This document shows positions 17,942 through 26,635 of a stretch of 64,000 nucleotides of DNA, in pieces. The notes under the pieces are model-generated. The model worked only from the letters and a program-made list of their open reading frames with translations. It was not told where the DNA came from and did no database searches. The position numbers and the translations under genes were made by a program. The DNA comes from Ectothiorhodospiraceae bacterium BW-2. GTDB lineage: Bacteria > Pseudomonadota > Gammaproteobacteria > Thiohalomonadales > Thiohalomonadaceae. The stretch covers positions 248,001 through 312,000 of the forward strand of contig CP032507.1 of NCBI GenBank assembly GCA_008375315.1, written 5' to 3'. Position 1 is the first letter of the stretch; the number at the start of each line of letters is the position of its first letter.

Positions 17942-18625
17942 TCAATAACGCAAGAGTTGATCGGTGTGGTTCAGGCTCATTTGCGGTTTACCCTTGTAGA
18001 GAGCCACCATTCCGGTGGCACAAAACCGCTGTCCGGCTAACCCTGCCAAGTCACCCCACTGCCGCTCGAAATAGACCCGTTTGTTACTCCAAATCACCCA
18101 GGTCAGGGGCTGATTCGGGTAGCGCCGCTCCAGATTAAGGTAGCTTCCTTGACTAAAGGGTGATACCTGCGCAATCCGGCCACAGACGCGAACCTCTTTA
18201 CCGATATGGTTAACAACCTGCTCTGGCGACAGCGTGGTTGATTGTGATGAATCCCGCTTAGTAGGGTTAGCTTGCGATTGCAGTGGTGTAACCGCCGCCT
18301 GTAGTTGACAACGAAACCTTTTAAATTCATGACTGTACTCCACCTGCTCGCGTAAATTCGCCATCGAGAGCTGATGCTGGTGCGCCAACTGCCGCTGCTG
18401 TTCGACGTTCCATTGTACCCCACGATTGCCCGCAGCACGATGCAGTTGATTTAAACCGGTGACTGAAACGCCATAAAATAGCGAGGCCTCAGATAGCGTA
18501 TTGAGCGTCGCTTCGTAACAGGCTGCGCTCTCGGTTTCACCATAACCGGTGGCAGAGAACTGTTGCGCTTGCAGCGGCAGCATCACCACAGAAAGAAGTA
18601 TAAACAATCCGATTCTGCATCTCAT
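17942..18625 (-). CDS. Exported protein with C-terminal OB-like domain
   Basis: A 227-residue protein with a signal peptide (MRCRIGLFILLSVVMLPLQA, cleavage near AQQF). A middle region is rich in Gln/His, and a C-terminal domain (about 140-227) begins IGKEVRVCGRIAQVSPF and ends GKPQMSLNH, the shape of an OB-fold nucleic-acid-binding or excalibur-type domain. It lies 39 bases upstream of the sigma54 activator and 17 bases after the PLD-like gene on the same strand, so it is part of the block. Export of a nucleic-acid-binding domain in a defence-like operon is unusual. No family name is certain. Confidence 0.6.
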   Translation of the reverse strand: MRCRIGLFILLSVVMLPLQAQQFSATGYGETESAACYEATLNTLSEASLFYGVSVTGLNQLHRAAGNRGVQWNVEQQRQLAHQHQLSMANLREQVEYSHEFKRFRCQLQAAVTPLQSQANPTKRDSSQSTTLSPEQVVNHIGKEVRVCGRIAQVSPFSQGSYLNLERRYPNQPLTWVIWSNKRVYFERQWGDLAGLAGQRFCATGMVALYKGKPQMSLNHTDQLLRY

Positions 18626-18642
18626 GACGGTAACTCCTGATT

Positions 18643-19590
18643 TTAGTTAAACATCTCGACACTTTCGGCATCGACCCGAACCCGGAGCTGAAACGGCGAG
18701 GAGTTAGACCGGTATTGAGGCAAAATATCGCCTAATTCACGATAATCCTTGATGCTCCACTCCGACTGCTGAAAATCGTCTTTATCGGTACCGGCACCGC
18801 TGACCAATCCACCTTGATTGGTGATGATGTAGCGTTCATGCAGTTTAAGCTCATCCTCTTTTCGCTCCCAGGCATACAGTTCAATTTGGTGTGCCGTTTC
18901 ATAGCCCATTTTATTAAGAAACTGCTGCCAGCGCGACACCAGGTGGCTCTTCTTCTCTTCCCACTTACAGTGAATTATGATTCGCCCGCCCTCGCGCAGG
19001 CCACGCCGTTCACGAAAATTATTGGCCATCACCCGCAGTGAGGTCTGGTAACGCGGCAGCTCTAGGTAGAAGTAGGGATCAATAATGGTTAGCTTTTTGG
19101 CATAAGAGAGGAATGGCAGCAGGATTTCATGCAGATTCTCTTGGCTTTTAATGCAGTGGTGGCTACCGGTTAAGCCAAAGACTTCGCTAATATTGATGCT
19201 ATCGAGCTGCGATAGCGCCATCACATCGGGCTGGTAGGTGTCGTTAGCGATGATTTTATAGAAAGGACGCAACTGGTGCAGTGTCAGAGCAATAGAAAAC
19301 CAGTCCGATTCGTTTTCGCCATAGCTTATCGTTGTCAGTTTAGGATGGCCGACAATGCGATCCCGATCACGCAGTATCGCTATGGTGCCTAATAGCCGCT
19401 CGCGAATTGAAGCCGGCAGCGTATTCACTCGCGTCATCACCCTTTTGGCCCACTCTTTATTGTTCAGGCCGACGATATAACCGCTTTGGGCTAAACTATC
19501 GAGCAGGATTTTAATATCTTTCCAACGCGCCTCCTCTTGTAATCTGGCAGCATCAAAGACTTGGGGTGTAATGCAGATCTCTTTAAACAT
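18643..19590 (-). CDS. PLD-like protein paired with AAA ATPase (copy 2)
   Basis: A 315-residue relative of the protein at 13282-14217. The core strand is TIIDPYFYLELP and the active-site-like motif is LHERYIITNQGGLVSGAGTD (HxRxxxxN, with Arg replacing Lys and Asn replacing Asp of the classic HKD). I place the start at ATG 19590, which overlaps the end of the ATPase gene by eight bases; longer upstream frames run inside the ATPase. Coupled translation supports a physical ATPase-effector pair. With the catalytic motif altered, activity as a nuclease or lipase is uncertain. Confidence 0.65.
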   Translation of the reverse strand: MFKEICITPQVFDAARLQEEARWKDIKILLDSLAQSGYIVGLNNKEWAKRVMTRVNTLPASIRERLLGTIAILRDRDRIVGHPKLTTISYGENESDWFSIALTLHQLRPFYKIIANDTYQPDVMALSQLDSINISEVFGLTGSHHCIKSQENLHEILLPFLSYAKKLTIIDPYFYLELPRYQTSLRVMANNFRERRGLREGGRIIIHCKWEEKKSHLVSRWQQFLNKMGYETAHQIELYAWERKEDELKLHERYIITNQGGLVSGAGTDKDDFQQSEWSIKDYRELGDILPQYRSNSSPFQLRVRVDAESVEMFN

Positions 19591-21948
19591 CGTCAAAGCG
19601 CTCGCGGTAACTCTCTTCAAAAAAGCCATTCGGCCATGGGTCGAGTAGTGTACCATCGTCATCGAGTTCAAGCTCATTGAGGTAGGTCGATTCGCCGTTG
19701 TGATCGACATAGAGCAGGCAGATGTCATCGGGGGTAATTGCTAACGGATCGTCTTTGCTCAGCGTACCATCGGCGGTTTGGCGCATTCGTTTCATGATTC
19801 GAAGCAGCAGGTGTTCGCTATGCGATTCAATCACCAGCTCGTTACCCTGTTCGCGGTAGCTGCGGATAAACTCATCGGCAATTTCGCACTGTAAGGCCGG
19901 GTGGAGATGGAGTTCGGGCTGTTCGATGAAGATTTTGCTCTGTTTTAGGGTTTTGGCGGCAATCAGCACGGGCAGCACTTGCGAGATACCAAGTCCCATT
20001 TCTCGGGGGGTGACTTCGGTTTTGGTGCGTTTGTCGAGGAAGGTGATTGTAGCTTTCTCCAGAGGTTCCAAAAAAAGTATTTTGCGCCACAGGCTATGTA
20101 CTTTTTTACGATTAACGATAATTTCGTAATGACTTTTTAGCTTTTTATCATTAGATAGCCAATGATTTATTCTCTCTACGATTTCAGGTTTTTTAACAAA
20201 ACCTTCCCACATCTGCTGACTATTTTTTGCCCAACCTAAAGCCTTTTTTTTATGGTTAAAATTAGTTTTAGAATTTAACCATTCGATAAAAGAAATAGAT
20301 TTCATATATAGCGACAATCTAGCTAAAAATTCATTTTTTGAGTTAATGGCAAATAAATTTAACACCGAAAAAAAAATATAGCCGGCCATTTTTTATGGTT
20401 GCTTAACGAATAAGTCAACTCGTTTCTCTTTGGGTAATATCTAAGGGGTGCTATATACTGGACACTAAGACTGATATTGGAAAAATTCAAAACTACCTCA
20501 ATTATACTTCTTGAAAGGAATTCATGTCGCATGATTATTGAAGTGATTTTTTTATTAAAAAATTTTCGAGAAAAATAACACGCATCGGAAAAAGAATTAT
20601 TTATATCTCTAATCAAATTAGACATTATAAAAAAGTTACTTTCTAACATTTTAGAGCATTCACTAGAAAACTTTCCATCCTTGGCAGACCAGATGTTATC
20701 ACAATTATTAACCAAACTGATCCCAACACTTTTTTGTGAAATTTCAAAAAAAGAAGATATATTATTATAATTTTTAACTTTTCTAAGAGCATTAATATAT
20801 TCAATTATTGATTTTTCAATTAACTCATCATTTCCATGGAAAATGTTTTCAAACCAAACCAAATAATTCTCTATTATTTTCAACAAAAAAACATCCACCA
20901 AAGTACAACTTTTCTTTTCACAAACAAACCCCACTAAATCAAAGGAACTTAGCAACGCCTCCTCTTTCTCAAAAAGCTCTTCAAAAGCTTTGTTTTTAAC
21001 TATAAGCTTACTTGCTTTATTACATTTAAAAAACTCAACAAACTTCGAGACTGAATCAATTATATAATAACCAATATAATTAAAAAAATTGCTATTTTTT
21101 TTATTTTTTTTAATCATATCTAAATTGCAATTATTTAACTTAAAACAAATTGAATTTATTACTCTACATTTTCTTGAAAAAAGATTTTTCAATTCCGAAA
21201 TAATTTCTTCATTTTTTTGATTCTCTTTATTAAACAAAATATCACGCAAACAATCAGGTAAATTATTAATTATTTCATCTTTATTATTTATATCAGATCC
21301 ACCCAATTCAATAAAAACTCTTAACACATCTCTCATGACTTTATGCGACAATAATTCTCTCCTTGATCTTTTTGATATCCTCTGGTATTTCTCAAGAAAT
21401 TTAATAGTTGAATCAAAATTATAAAAAGGGTGCTTTAGTGTCTTATTAACATCATTAAGTACCTGAAACTTTTTCATATTTATTATTTTTCTTATTTTAT
21501 AAGAATATACCGAGAACTCATCATTATTAACAATTTTTATATAATCTTTTATTTTTAAAGAAATTTCCTCATCAGTTAGCTCAAAAAAACCTGCATCACC
21601 AGCATCAATAACATCTTTATAATCAACTCCATATATTTGAGAAATTTTCTCTATATTTTTAAAAGTTATTTTATACGATATTTTACGATTAATATCTTTA
21701 CCGTGAACAAAATTATTAAATTCACCAATATCAAACAGATCACCAGCAAAACAGCTTCCGTATGAAGTAAAACTCTGTTCCCCACCCCGCCGAATATACT
21801 CAATATAAAGCAAAAAATGCAGCAGACTCGACTTACCCATGCTATTCGGCCCATAGACCAGTGTAATTGGTTTTTTGGAGAAGGTCTGCATCTTCTCACC
21901 AAAGCTCTTAAAGTTATTGAAACTGATTGTATCGTGCTGCTTCTTCAT
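19583..21948 (-). CDS. AAA15-type ATPase with DUF3696 domain (copy 2), frame broken at a T9 tract
   Basis: About 788 codons in two frames. The first part (21948 to about 20368) has Walker A GPNSMGKSS (33-41) after MKKQHDTISFNNFKSFG. The second (to 19583) has MGLGISQVLPVLIAAK, FIEQPELHLHPALQ, HSEHLLLRIMKR and DPWPNGFFEE (DUF3696). They join by a -1 shift at nine consecutive T in the mRNA strand. The shift could be decay, phase variation, or programmed slippage giving a full ATPase plus a short form. The central region is extremely AT-rich. It sits between a small membrane protein and the PLD-like gene. ATG 21948 has AAGGAAA upstream. Confidence 0.7.
20368..20376 (-). other. Homopolymer (A9/T9) at the ATPase frame break
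   Basis: Nine A on the plus strand, read as nine T in the gene. It contains the T-TTT-TTT type slippery heptamer in the upstream frame (ATA TTT TTT TTT CGG). A -1 slip, or one extra T by polymerase slippage, restores the frame into SVLNLFAINSK and the rest of the ATPase. Confidence 0.6.
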
Positions 21949-21975
21949 ATTTCCTTACCCGATAATCCCAAAAAT

Positions 21976-22326
21976 TCAACTAAACAGCCATTGATACAGG
22001 CCATATAATACGGCTAATATTGATAAAACAACGACCCCAAAAACGCTCCAGACCAAGATGGTAAAACCAATCGACCTATTACCAACATCCCTCTCTTCTA
22101 ACCTATAATTTATATACTCACGCCCCTCAATTTTTGCCAACAGCCTCTCCCCTTTTTGAACATAATTTTCAGAAAGTCCATGTATATCGCCGTATAGCTC
22201 GGCCTCTTCCATATAGAAACGATACTGAAACCGTAATACCTCAGCCGCCTCTTCAGATTTTCCCTGTTGGTATAGCGCTTCCGCCTCCTCATACAAGGAG
22301 ATTATCAAATGCATATCTTTGGCCAT
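21976..22326 (-). CDS. Small membrane-anchored helical protein
   Basis: A 116-residue protein with a helical N-terminal part (MHLIISLYEEAEALYQQGKSEEAAEVL resembles one TPR unit) and a C-terminal transmembrane segment (about 88-112, SIGFTILVWSVFGVVVLS). An AGGAAG site precedes the ATG. It is 14 bases after the DUF932 gene and 27 bases before the ATPase, so it belongs to the same transcript. It could anchor the ATPase complex at the membrane; that is a guess from position. No family is recognised. Confidence 0.6.
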   Translation of the reverse strand: MAKDMHLIISLYEEAEALYQQGKSEEAAEVLRFQYRFYMEEAELYGDIHGLSENYVQKGERLLAKIEGREYINYRLEERDVGNRSIGFTILVWSVFGVVVLSILAVLYGLYQWLFS

Positions 22327-22340
22327 TATATCTTCCTAAA

Positions 22341-23420
22341 TTAGGCAGCCCGCCGAAAATCTTGCGGCAATAGCAACCCATACGAACCATCAACATAACG
22401 CCGTGACTCTTCACTTAGCACCTGATCTAGCGAATTTTCCAAAATATCGGTTCCCAAACCGATCAACTGCCGCTTACCCCAATTAGAGATATAGCGCTCA
22501 TGGTTACCGAGCCAGGTGAGCGCCTGCGACAATGCCCACTCATTGTAACCCACATCATTGGCCTCAACGCGCAGACGACTATTCACCCGCTCAATTGAAG
22601 CTTTAGCTAGCGATAACCGCCCCATTAACTCGGTCATTGAGCCAGAGTTTAGCGCATGGCCTCGTGCAGCACCAATGCGATCTTCCAACCATTTTTGATT
22701 GCCGATGCCATCATTTACCGTGGTTTGAATAAAATCGGTTAGATCAATTTCGCGAGTATGCTTCCAGCGAAAATTAGTTCCTCGCCACGCTTTCAGCCCA
22801 TTAGTGCAAATCAGCACCATACGCCCCCAGCTCACCTTATAGGCATCATAGCCGCTGTTTTTGGCGTAAATGAGCCCGTAGCGATATTCGGTCTGAAACC
22901 CCTGCATATCAAACTTAAAGGACTCAATCACATCGCCACTACGATTCCGCTTCATACCATAACTCTGCGGAACCAGTGCGGTATTGTCACGGATCTGCTC
23001 TAAAAACTGCTGCCGAAAGGCGAGCTGATTCACTTCAACAAATTTATCGGTCACGACACCATAGATCTGATTCGCGCCACGACTATCGCGATAGTAGCGG
23101 ATCAGCAACTCGTGCTGTGCAAACAGTGCCGATAGCTCCTGCTCTAGCTGGCGGGGATCCTGCTGGAACAGGTTGTTCCAACGCTGCTCAATCGTGGTAT
23201 AGGCAGATTGACCCCACGCTCTTCCCCCTAATTGATGGATTAAAGGACGATCTATTTTGCCACGAAACACCGTACCATCATGCCACAGCTGAAGCTCTTT
23301 GCCTTTCTTATCGATAGTCACCCGCACCGCTGCGGTTAAGCGGTGTGACTGAATGTTCTGCTCAAAGCGAACTAGCTCGTTTAAAGGGGCAATATCGGCT
23401 TGAACGGCATTGATTAACAT
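22341..23420 (-). CDS. DUF932 domain protein
   Basis: A 359-residue protein of the DUF932 (phage/plasmid-related) family, recognised by VPQSYGMKRNRSGDV, AYKVSWGRMVLICTNGLKAW and WKHTREIDLTDFI. The function is not known; family members occur in phages, plasmids and beside RtcR-type regulated genes. The ATG at 23420 has AGGAG ten bases upstream. The longer frame from 23480 overlaps the sigma54 promoter and is not used. It is the first gene of a minus-strand operon whose promoter sits 44 bases upstream of this start. Confidence 0.8.
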   Translation of the reverse strand: MLINAVQADIAPLNELVRFEQNIQSHRLTAAVRVTIDKKGKELQLWHDGTVFRGKIDRPLIHQLGGRAWGQSAYTTIEQRWNNLFQQDPRQLEQELSALFAQHELLIRYYRDSRGANQIYGVVTDKFVEVNQLAFRQQFLEQIRDNTALVPQSYGMKRNRSGDVIESFKFDMQGFQTEYRYGLIYAKNSGYDAYKVSWGRMVLICTNGLKAWRGTNFRWKHTREIDLTDFIQTTVNDGIGNQKWLEDRIGAARGHALNSGSMTELMGRLSLAKASIERVNSRLRVEANDVGYNEWALSQALTWLGNHERYISNWGKRQLIGLGTDILENSLDQVLSEESRRYVDGSYGLLLPQDFRRAA

Positions 23421-23463
23421 GGCATCGTCTCCTGAGGCTAAGTTGAATGACACTCTCCTCAAC

Positions 23464-23479
23464 AGCAATCTCTTTGCCA
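23464..23479 (-). promoter_or_regulatory. Sigma54 (-24/-12) promoter of the DUF932-ATPase-PLD operon
   Basis: The minus strand reads TGGCAAAGAGATTGCT from 23479 to 23464. This has the invariant GG and GC with the exact 10-base spacing of the consensus TGGCACNNNNNTTGCW, with one mismatch. Transcription would start about 12 bases further, leaving a leader of about 30 bases before ATG 23420. A sigma54 activator with GAFTGA is encoded at the far end of the same gene block. Confidence 0.8.
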
Positions 23480-23767
23480 AGTTAATAAAAAATATTTCTT
23501 ATTTTATTTCAGTTAATTACAAAACAATTCAAGTTAAGCATCTATGACATTAAGGGTAAATGTTTTTATGTATGGATAATAATGGTTACTTTTTAGAGGT
23601 CGTGCTATCCGGATATTCTGCTTAATATAGCGACCCATTTCATTTTAAAGAGCCCTGATGAATCGATATGCGCCAATAGCCTAACCAACACTATCCGATT
23701 TTCACTAGAAACCAGCCCTTGTTATCCCCTACAATTAAGCCATGAGCAACGCATCCCCCCCCTCCCC

Positions 23768-24574
23768 TTGTCACCCCAGCGCCGACGCCAATGGCACCGC
23801 CTATTCGGGCTGATGGTACAAGAGCAATTTCATGATAGCCCCTACCGGGTTGAGGTAGAGATCGATGTCGCCAAGGTGTCACAATTTCTCGATGTGGTGG
23901 TGATTGAGCAGTTCGAGGCGAGAGATTGGGCGGGAGCCAATACACTACCCGATGGGTTGCAGCCGTTGCGTCCCCACAATCTGATTACCTTTAAATCGCA
24001 CCATGAATCGCTCACCGACTGGTCGGTCAAAGAGTTAGTCGGCTACTATGTCAGCTACCGAAAACAGCTCAGCGAAGGTAGCAAACGCCCACCCCAGTCC
24101 GATTTCGGACTCTACGCTGTCAGCCACCACTACCAGTAGAATCTGTCGGCTTATCTTAGTACAGGAGACAAGCCGGGGCTCTACCACCTCAACTGGGGCA
24201 GTGATACAATCACACTCATTGTTCTGACTCAAATCGCTACCGAACCGCATAACGACCTGTGGCATCTCTTTAGCCACCAAGCCGAGCGGGTCCGGCAGGC
24301 GAGCCAGCGTTATCGTCAACATCGTAGCGAAATTGCCTATGGCGTGATACAGCAGTTATTGGAAATCTACAGCGAGGAGGAGCCTGAGATGGCCTATACC
24401 CTGGAACAGTTTACTAAAGAGTTTGTTGCCAGCCATTTGGGGGTTTTGACACCAGATGAGATAGCCAACCGCTTAAGTCAGAAAGATTTACAGACACTAC
24501 TAGAGCGGTTGCAGCAGCGACAGCAGAAGAGCACCAATAACACAGAGGAGGAAAGAGACTTACAGGGAGAGTAA
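23768..24574 (+). pseudogene. Rpn/DUF4351-type uncharacterised protein gene with in-frame TAG
   Basis: The frame runs from about 23768 to 24574 with a single TAG at 24137-24139. Both sides are coherent: before it, LRPHNLITFKSHHESLTDWSVKELVGYYVSYRK and FGLYAVSHHYQ; after it, PGLYHLNWGSDTITLIVLTQI, LWHLFS and MAYTLEQFTKEF. I recognise this as a widespread uncharacterised protein in the Rpn/putative-transposase neighbourhood; the family name is uncertain. No good ATG lies in frame. An ATG at 23742 is one base out of frame across a run of eight C (23755-23762), so the 5' end may also be damaged. Confidence 0.5.
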
Positions 24575-24841
24575 ATCAATGTGGTAATTTATGGCTAATT
24601 CGTCGATAAAGTTTGATTTGAGAGTTGCCTTAGCGCCACCAGTTACCAGTCTCAAAATCCTCTCCAAAAAACAAAAACATCCTTTTTATTTTAGTTGCTT
24701 ATTCCTCATATCCTATTTATTTTCTCCACTACGACTACCCCCTAAATAGCCGTTCCCCCCGCAATTCTCTCTGTAGCCCCATTTTTCTCTGTAGTCAGGA
24801 AAAATTGCCGGATTTTTGACTACCTACTCGTTACCCAGTCA

Positions 24842-24863
24842 GGCCTTGTTCATCGTTCCGTCA
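24842..24863 (-). repeat. End motif of the dispersed MITE-like repeat
   Basis: Contains GGCCTTGTTCATCG, the reverse complement of CGATGAACAAGGCC found at 25521-25540, 50423-50444, 63865-63885, in the spacers of the ATPase array (for example 28355-28369) and at the ends of the two full elements. It probably marks a solo terminal repeat. Confidence 0.55.
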
Positions 24864-24951
24864 GGCTTGCAGTGTCTATTATGCCCCTCCAACCAAGTGT
24901 GATTCAAACCATGCTTTTTAAACGACCATCTCTTCCGGTAATCCACGGCGT

Positions 24952-24980
24952 GTAGGGGCGGGTTTCAAACCCGCCCCTAC
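24952..24980. repeat. 14-bp palindrome, REP-like
   Basis: GTAGGGGCGGGTTT (24952-24965) is followed by one C and then its perfect reverse complement (24967-24980). Sequences of this kind are dispersed in many bacterial genomes as REP-like elements. It could form a very stable hairpin in RNA. Confidence 0.7.
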
Positions 24981-24988
24981 GAAACCCG

Positions 24989-25102
24989 GGTCTTGTTCAT
25001 CGTCTCGTCACCCTCATGAGGCATGATTCCCTCGCCTTACCTCTCCGCCTCTCCCAGCGGGAAGGGGGTGGAGGGGAGCTAACGAAGAGATGAACAAGGC
25101 CC
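24989..25102 (-). mobile_element. MITE-like element, copy 1 (114 bp)
   Basis: Bounded by imperfect inverted ends CTTGTTCATCG and GATGAACAAG. Its reverse complement recurs at 51512-51623 with roughly 90 percent identity by eye, including the central CCTCATGAGG palindrome. It encodes nothing. The size, inverted ends and dispersed copies fit a miniature inverted-repeat element. Confidence 0.7.
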
Positions 25103-25816
25103 CCATTTCGTAACGACAGGTTTGAAACGCACTATTGCAACCATTGCGCCCTCAAATCAAATTATTCTGTGTGGCTATTGCGTAGCAGAAAGAAAGAGAG
25201 CGGAGCTTGATGCGCTAGCACACTCAAACGGGCTTAACCCATATTTTGGGAATTTTGAGCAAAAAATGACGATTTTGCCAGAAAATTTCGCATAGGCAGT
25301 TTAGTTTGTACTCCTCTTCCCGATCCTTACTTCGACTCACCTCTTGGATGAGCCTTTCCTTCGATGCTCACGACAACGCTCTTCAGCCAATGCCGCTCGA
25401 CGGTGGTTTGAAGCCGACCCCTGCAGGCAGACTTCGGAGGGTCTTCCTCCATCACTTTAGCAGCTTCTCATACTGCACGGCTCAACTCCATTTGAACCGA
25501 ACCGCATTGCTGTGGCACACACGAGACGATGAACAAGGCCGATGCAGGAGAAGCGCGAGAGGCGGGTTGCACACTCTAAATCAATCATTTATATGTGCGG
25601 ACAGCGGGTTGCGCTCTGTACATAGGAGAAAGAGTTGTATAAAATAGGCAGCTTAACTAAGTTTGGAGGCTCCGTTGAAAATGGATATCCATTCCTAACA
25701 GCAATTAACAGTACGGCCTGTTAATCAGTCTGATAGAGTTTGCGGTTCAGATATTAAATACCCAAGACACCGAAGCACACAGCTAGATCGGTTTATTACT
25801 AAGTACAGGAAAACTG

Positions 25817-26344
25817 ATGAGCAAAATTTTAATTATTTTTTCCACAACTGATGGGCACACACAAAAAATATGTTCTCGACTTCAAGAAATAATAGAAAAT
25901 AGCAACAACCAAGTCACCTTATCACCCATATCAGAAGCAGATTCAATTGATTTAAACTCGTTTGATAAAATTGTTATTGGTGCAAGTATTCGGTATGGGA
26001 AGCATAGCCCTGAAATTTACAAATTCATAAACAATAATGCACAAAAATTTGAGCACAAACCCAACGCATTTTTCTCTGTAAATGTCGTTGCCAGAAAGCC
26101 GGAAAAAAGCCAACCTAACACAAACCCTTACTTACAGAAATTTCTTGCGCAAATTACATGGAAACCAAAGAAACTTGCAGTTTTTGCAGGGAAAATCGAA
26201 TATCAGAAATATAGTTTTTTTGATCGTTTAATGATTAGGTTAATTATGAAGGTTACCCATGGACCAACCGATCCCAAAACCAATGTAGAATTTACGAATT
26301 GGAGTCAAGTGGACGATTTCGGACAAGTTATTAATGAAATGTAA
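25817..26344 (+). CDS. hemG: Menaquinone-dependent protoporphyrinogen IX dehydrogenase
   Basis: HemG oxidises protoporphyrinogen IX to protoporphyrin IX in haem synthesis, passing electrons through FMN to the quinone pool. The 175-residue protein has the flavodoxin opening ILIIFSTTDGHTQKI, the GASIRYGKHSPEI segment, the HemG-specific insert (VNVVARKPEKSQPNTNPYLQKF), and FDRLMIRLIMKVTHGPTDP. Length and motifs match HemG closely. It stands alone between repeat-rich DNA and the ATPase array. Haem supply is relevant for the cytochromes further along the window. Confidence 0.92.
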   Translation: MSKILIIFSTTDGHTQKICSRLQEIIENSNNQVTLSPISEADSIDLNSFDKIVIGASIRYGKHSPEIYKFINNNAQKFEHKPNAFFSVNVVARKPEKSQPNTNPYLQKFLAQITWKPKKLAVFAGKIEYQKYSFFDRLMIRLIMKVTHGPTDPKTNVEFTNWSQVDDFGQVINEM

Positions 26345-26417
26345 CTTATCCATTAAAAATCAAAACAACTTCTGGATGCAGAGACGATGGTCACGGAGAG
26401 GCTTGATCTGCTCATTA

Positions 26418-26573
26418 TTAGTCCAAAAGATCTCCAGGCCGCTGGCGGTTGGAGATCCGATCCCGCAGTTCCGCTCGCAAACAGAGGTGCCGTTCAGCCA
26501 GAGTAGATCGGCGCTCATCGGGTGAGAGCGCATCTAAATAGCGTTGCAGCAGCTCGTGAAGGGGGGAATTCAT
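26418..26573 (-). CDS. Small protein downstream of the ATPase array, uncertain
   Basis: A 51-codon frame beginning MNSPLHELLQRYLDALSPDERRSTLAERH, directly downstream of the last array gene and on the same strand. It is hydrophilic and helical with no recognised family. The frame is open upstream into the array gene end, so it could equally be the tail of a lost larger gene. Evidence is only coding-like composition and position. Confidence 0.25.
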   Translation of the reverse strand: MNSPLHELLQRYLDALSPDERRSTLAERHLCLRAELRDRISNRQRPGDLLD

Positions 26574-26635
26574 AGCCGTTTTACTCGGCGAGTCGTCTCT
26601 GAATGAGGCCGAAGCGTCTATTTTCAGCCACTCGT

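Larger units (their letters stand above)
24575..25816. other. 1.2-kb non-coding region rich in short repeats
   Basis: No convincing gene. It contains a 14-bp palindrome (24952-24980), a 114-bp MITE-like element (24989-25102) and separate inverted copies of the same end motif at 24842-24863 and 25521-25540, so the whole stretch may be a degenerated mobile element. An open frame at 25306-25647 lacks a ribosome-binding site and any domain. The promoter for hemG should be in the last 150 bases. Confidence 0.5.

Noticed and set aside
25306-25647. 113-codon open frame in the repeat-rich region
   Set aside because: No start signal, no recognisable domain and Ser/Arg-rich content typical of translated non-coding DNA.
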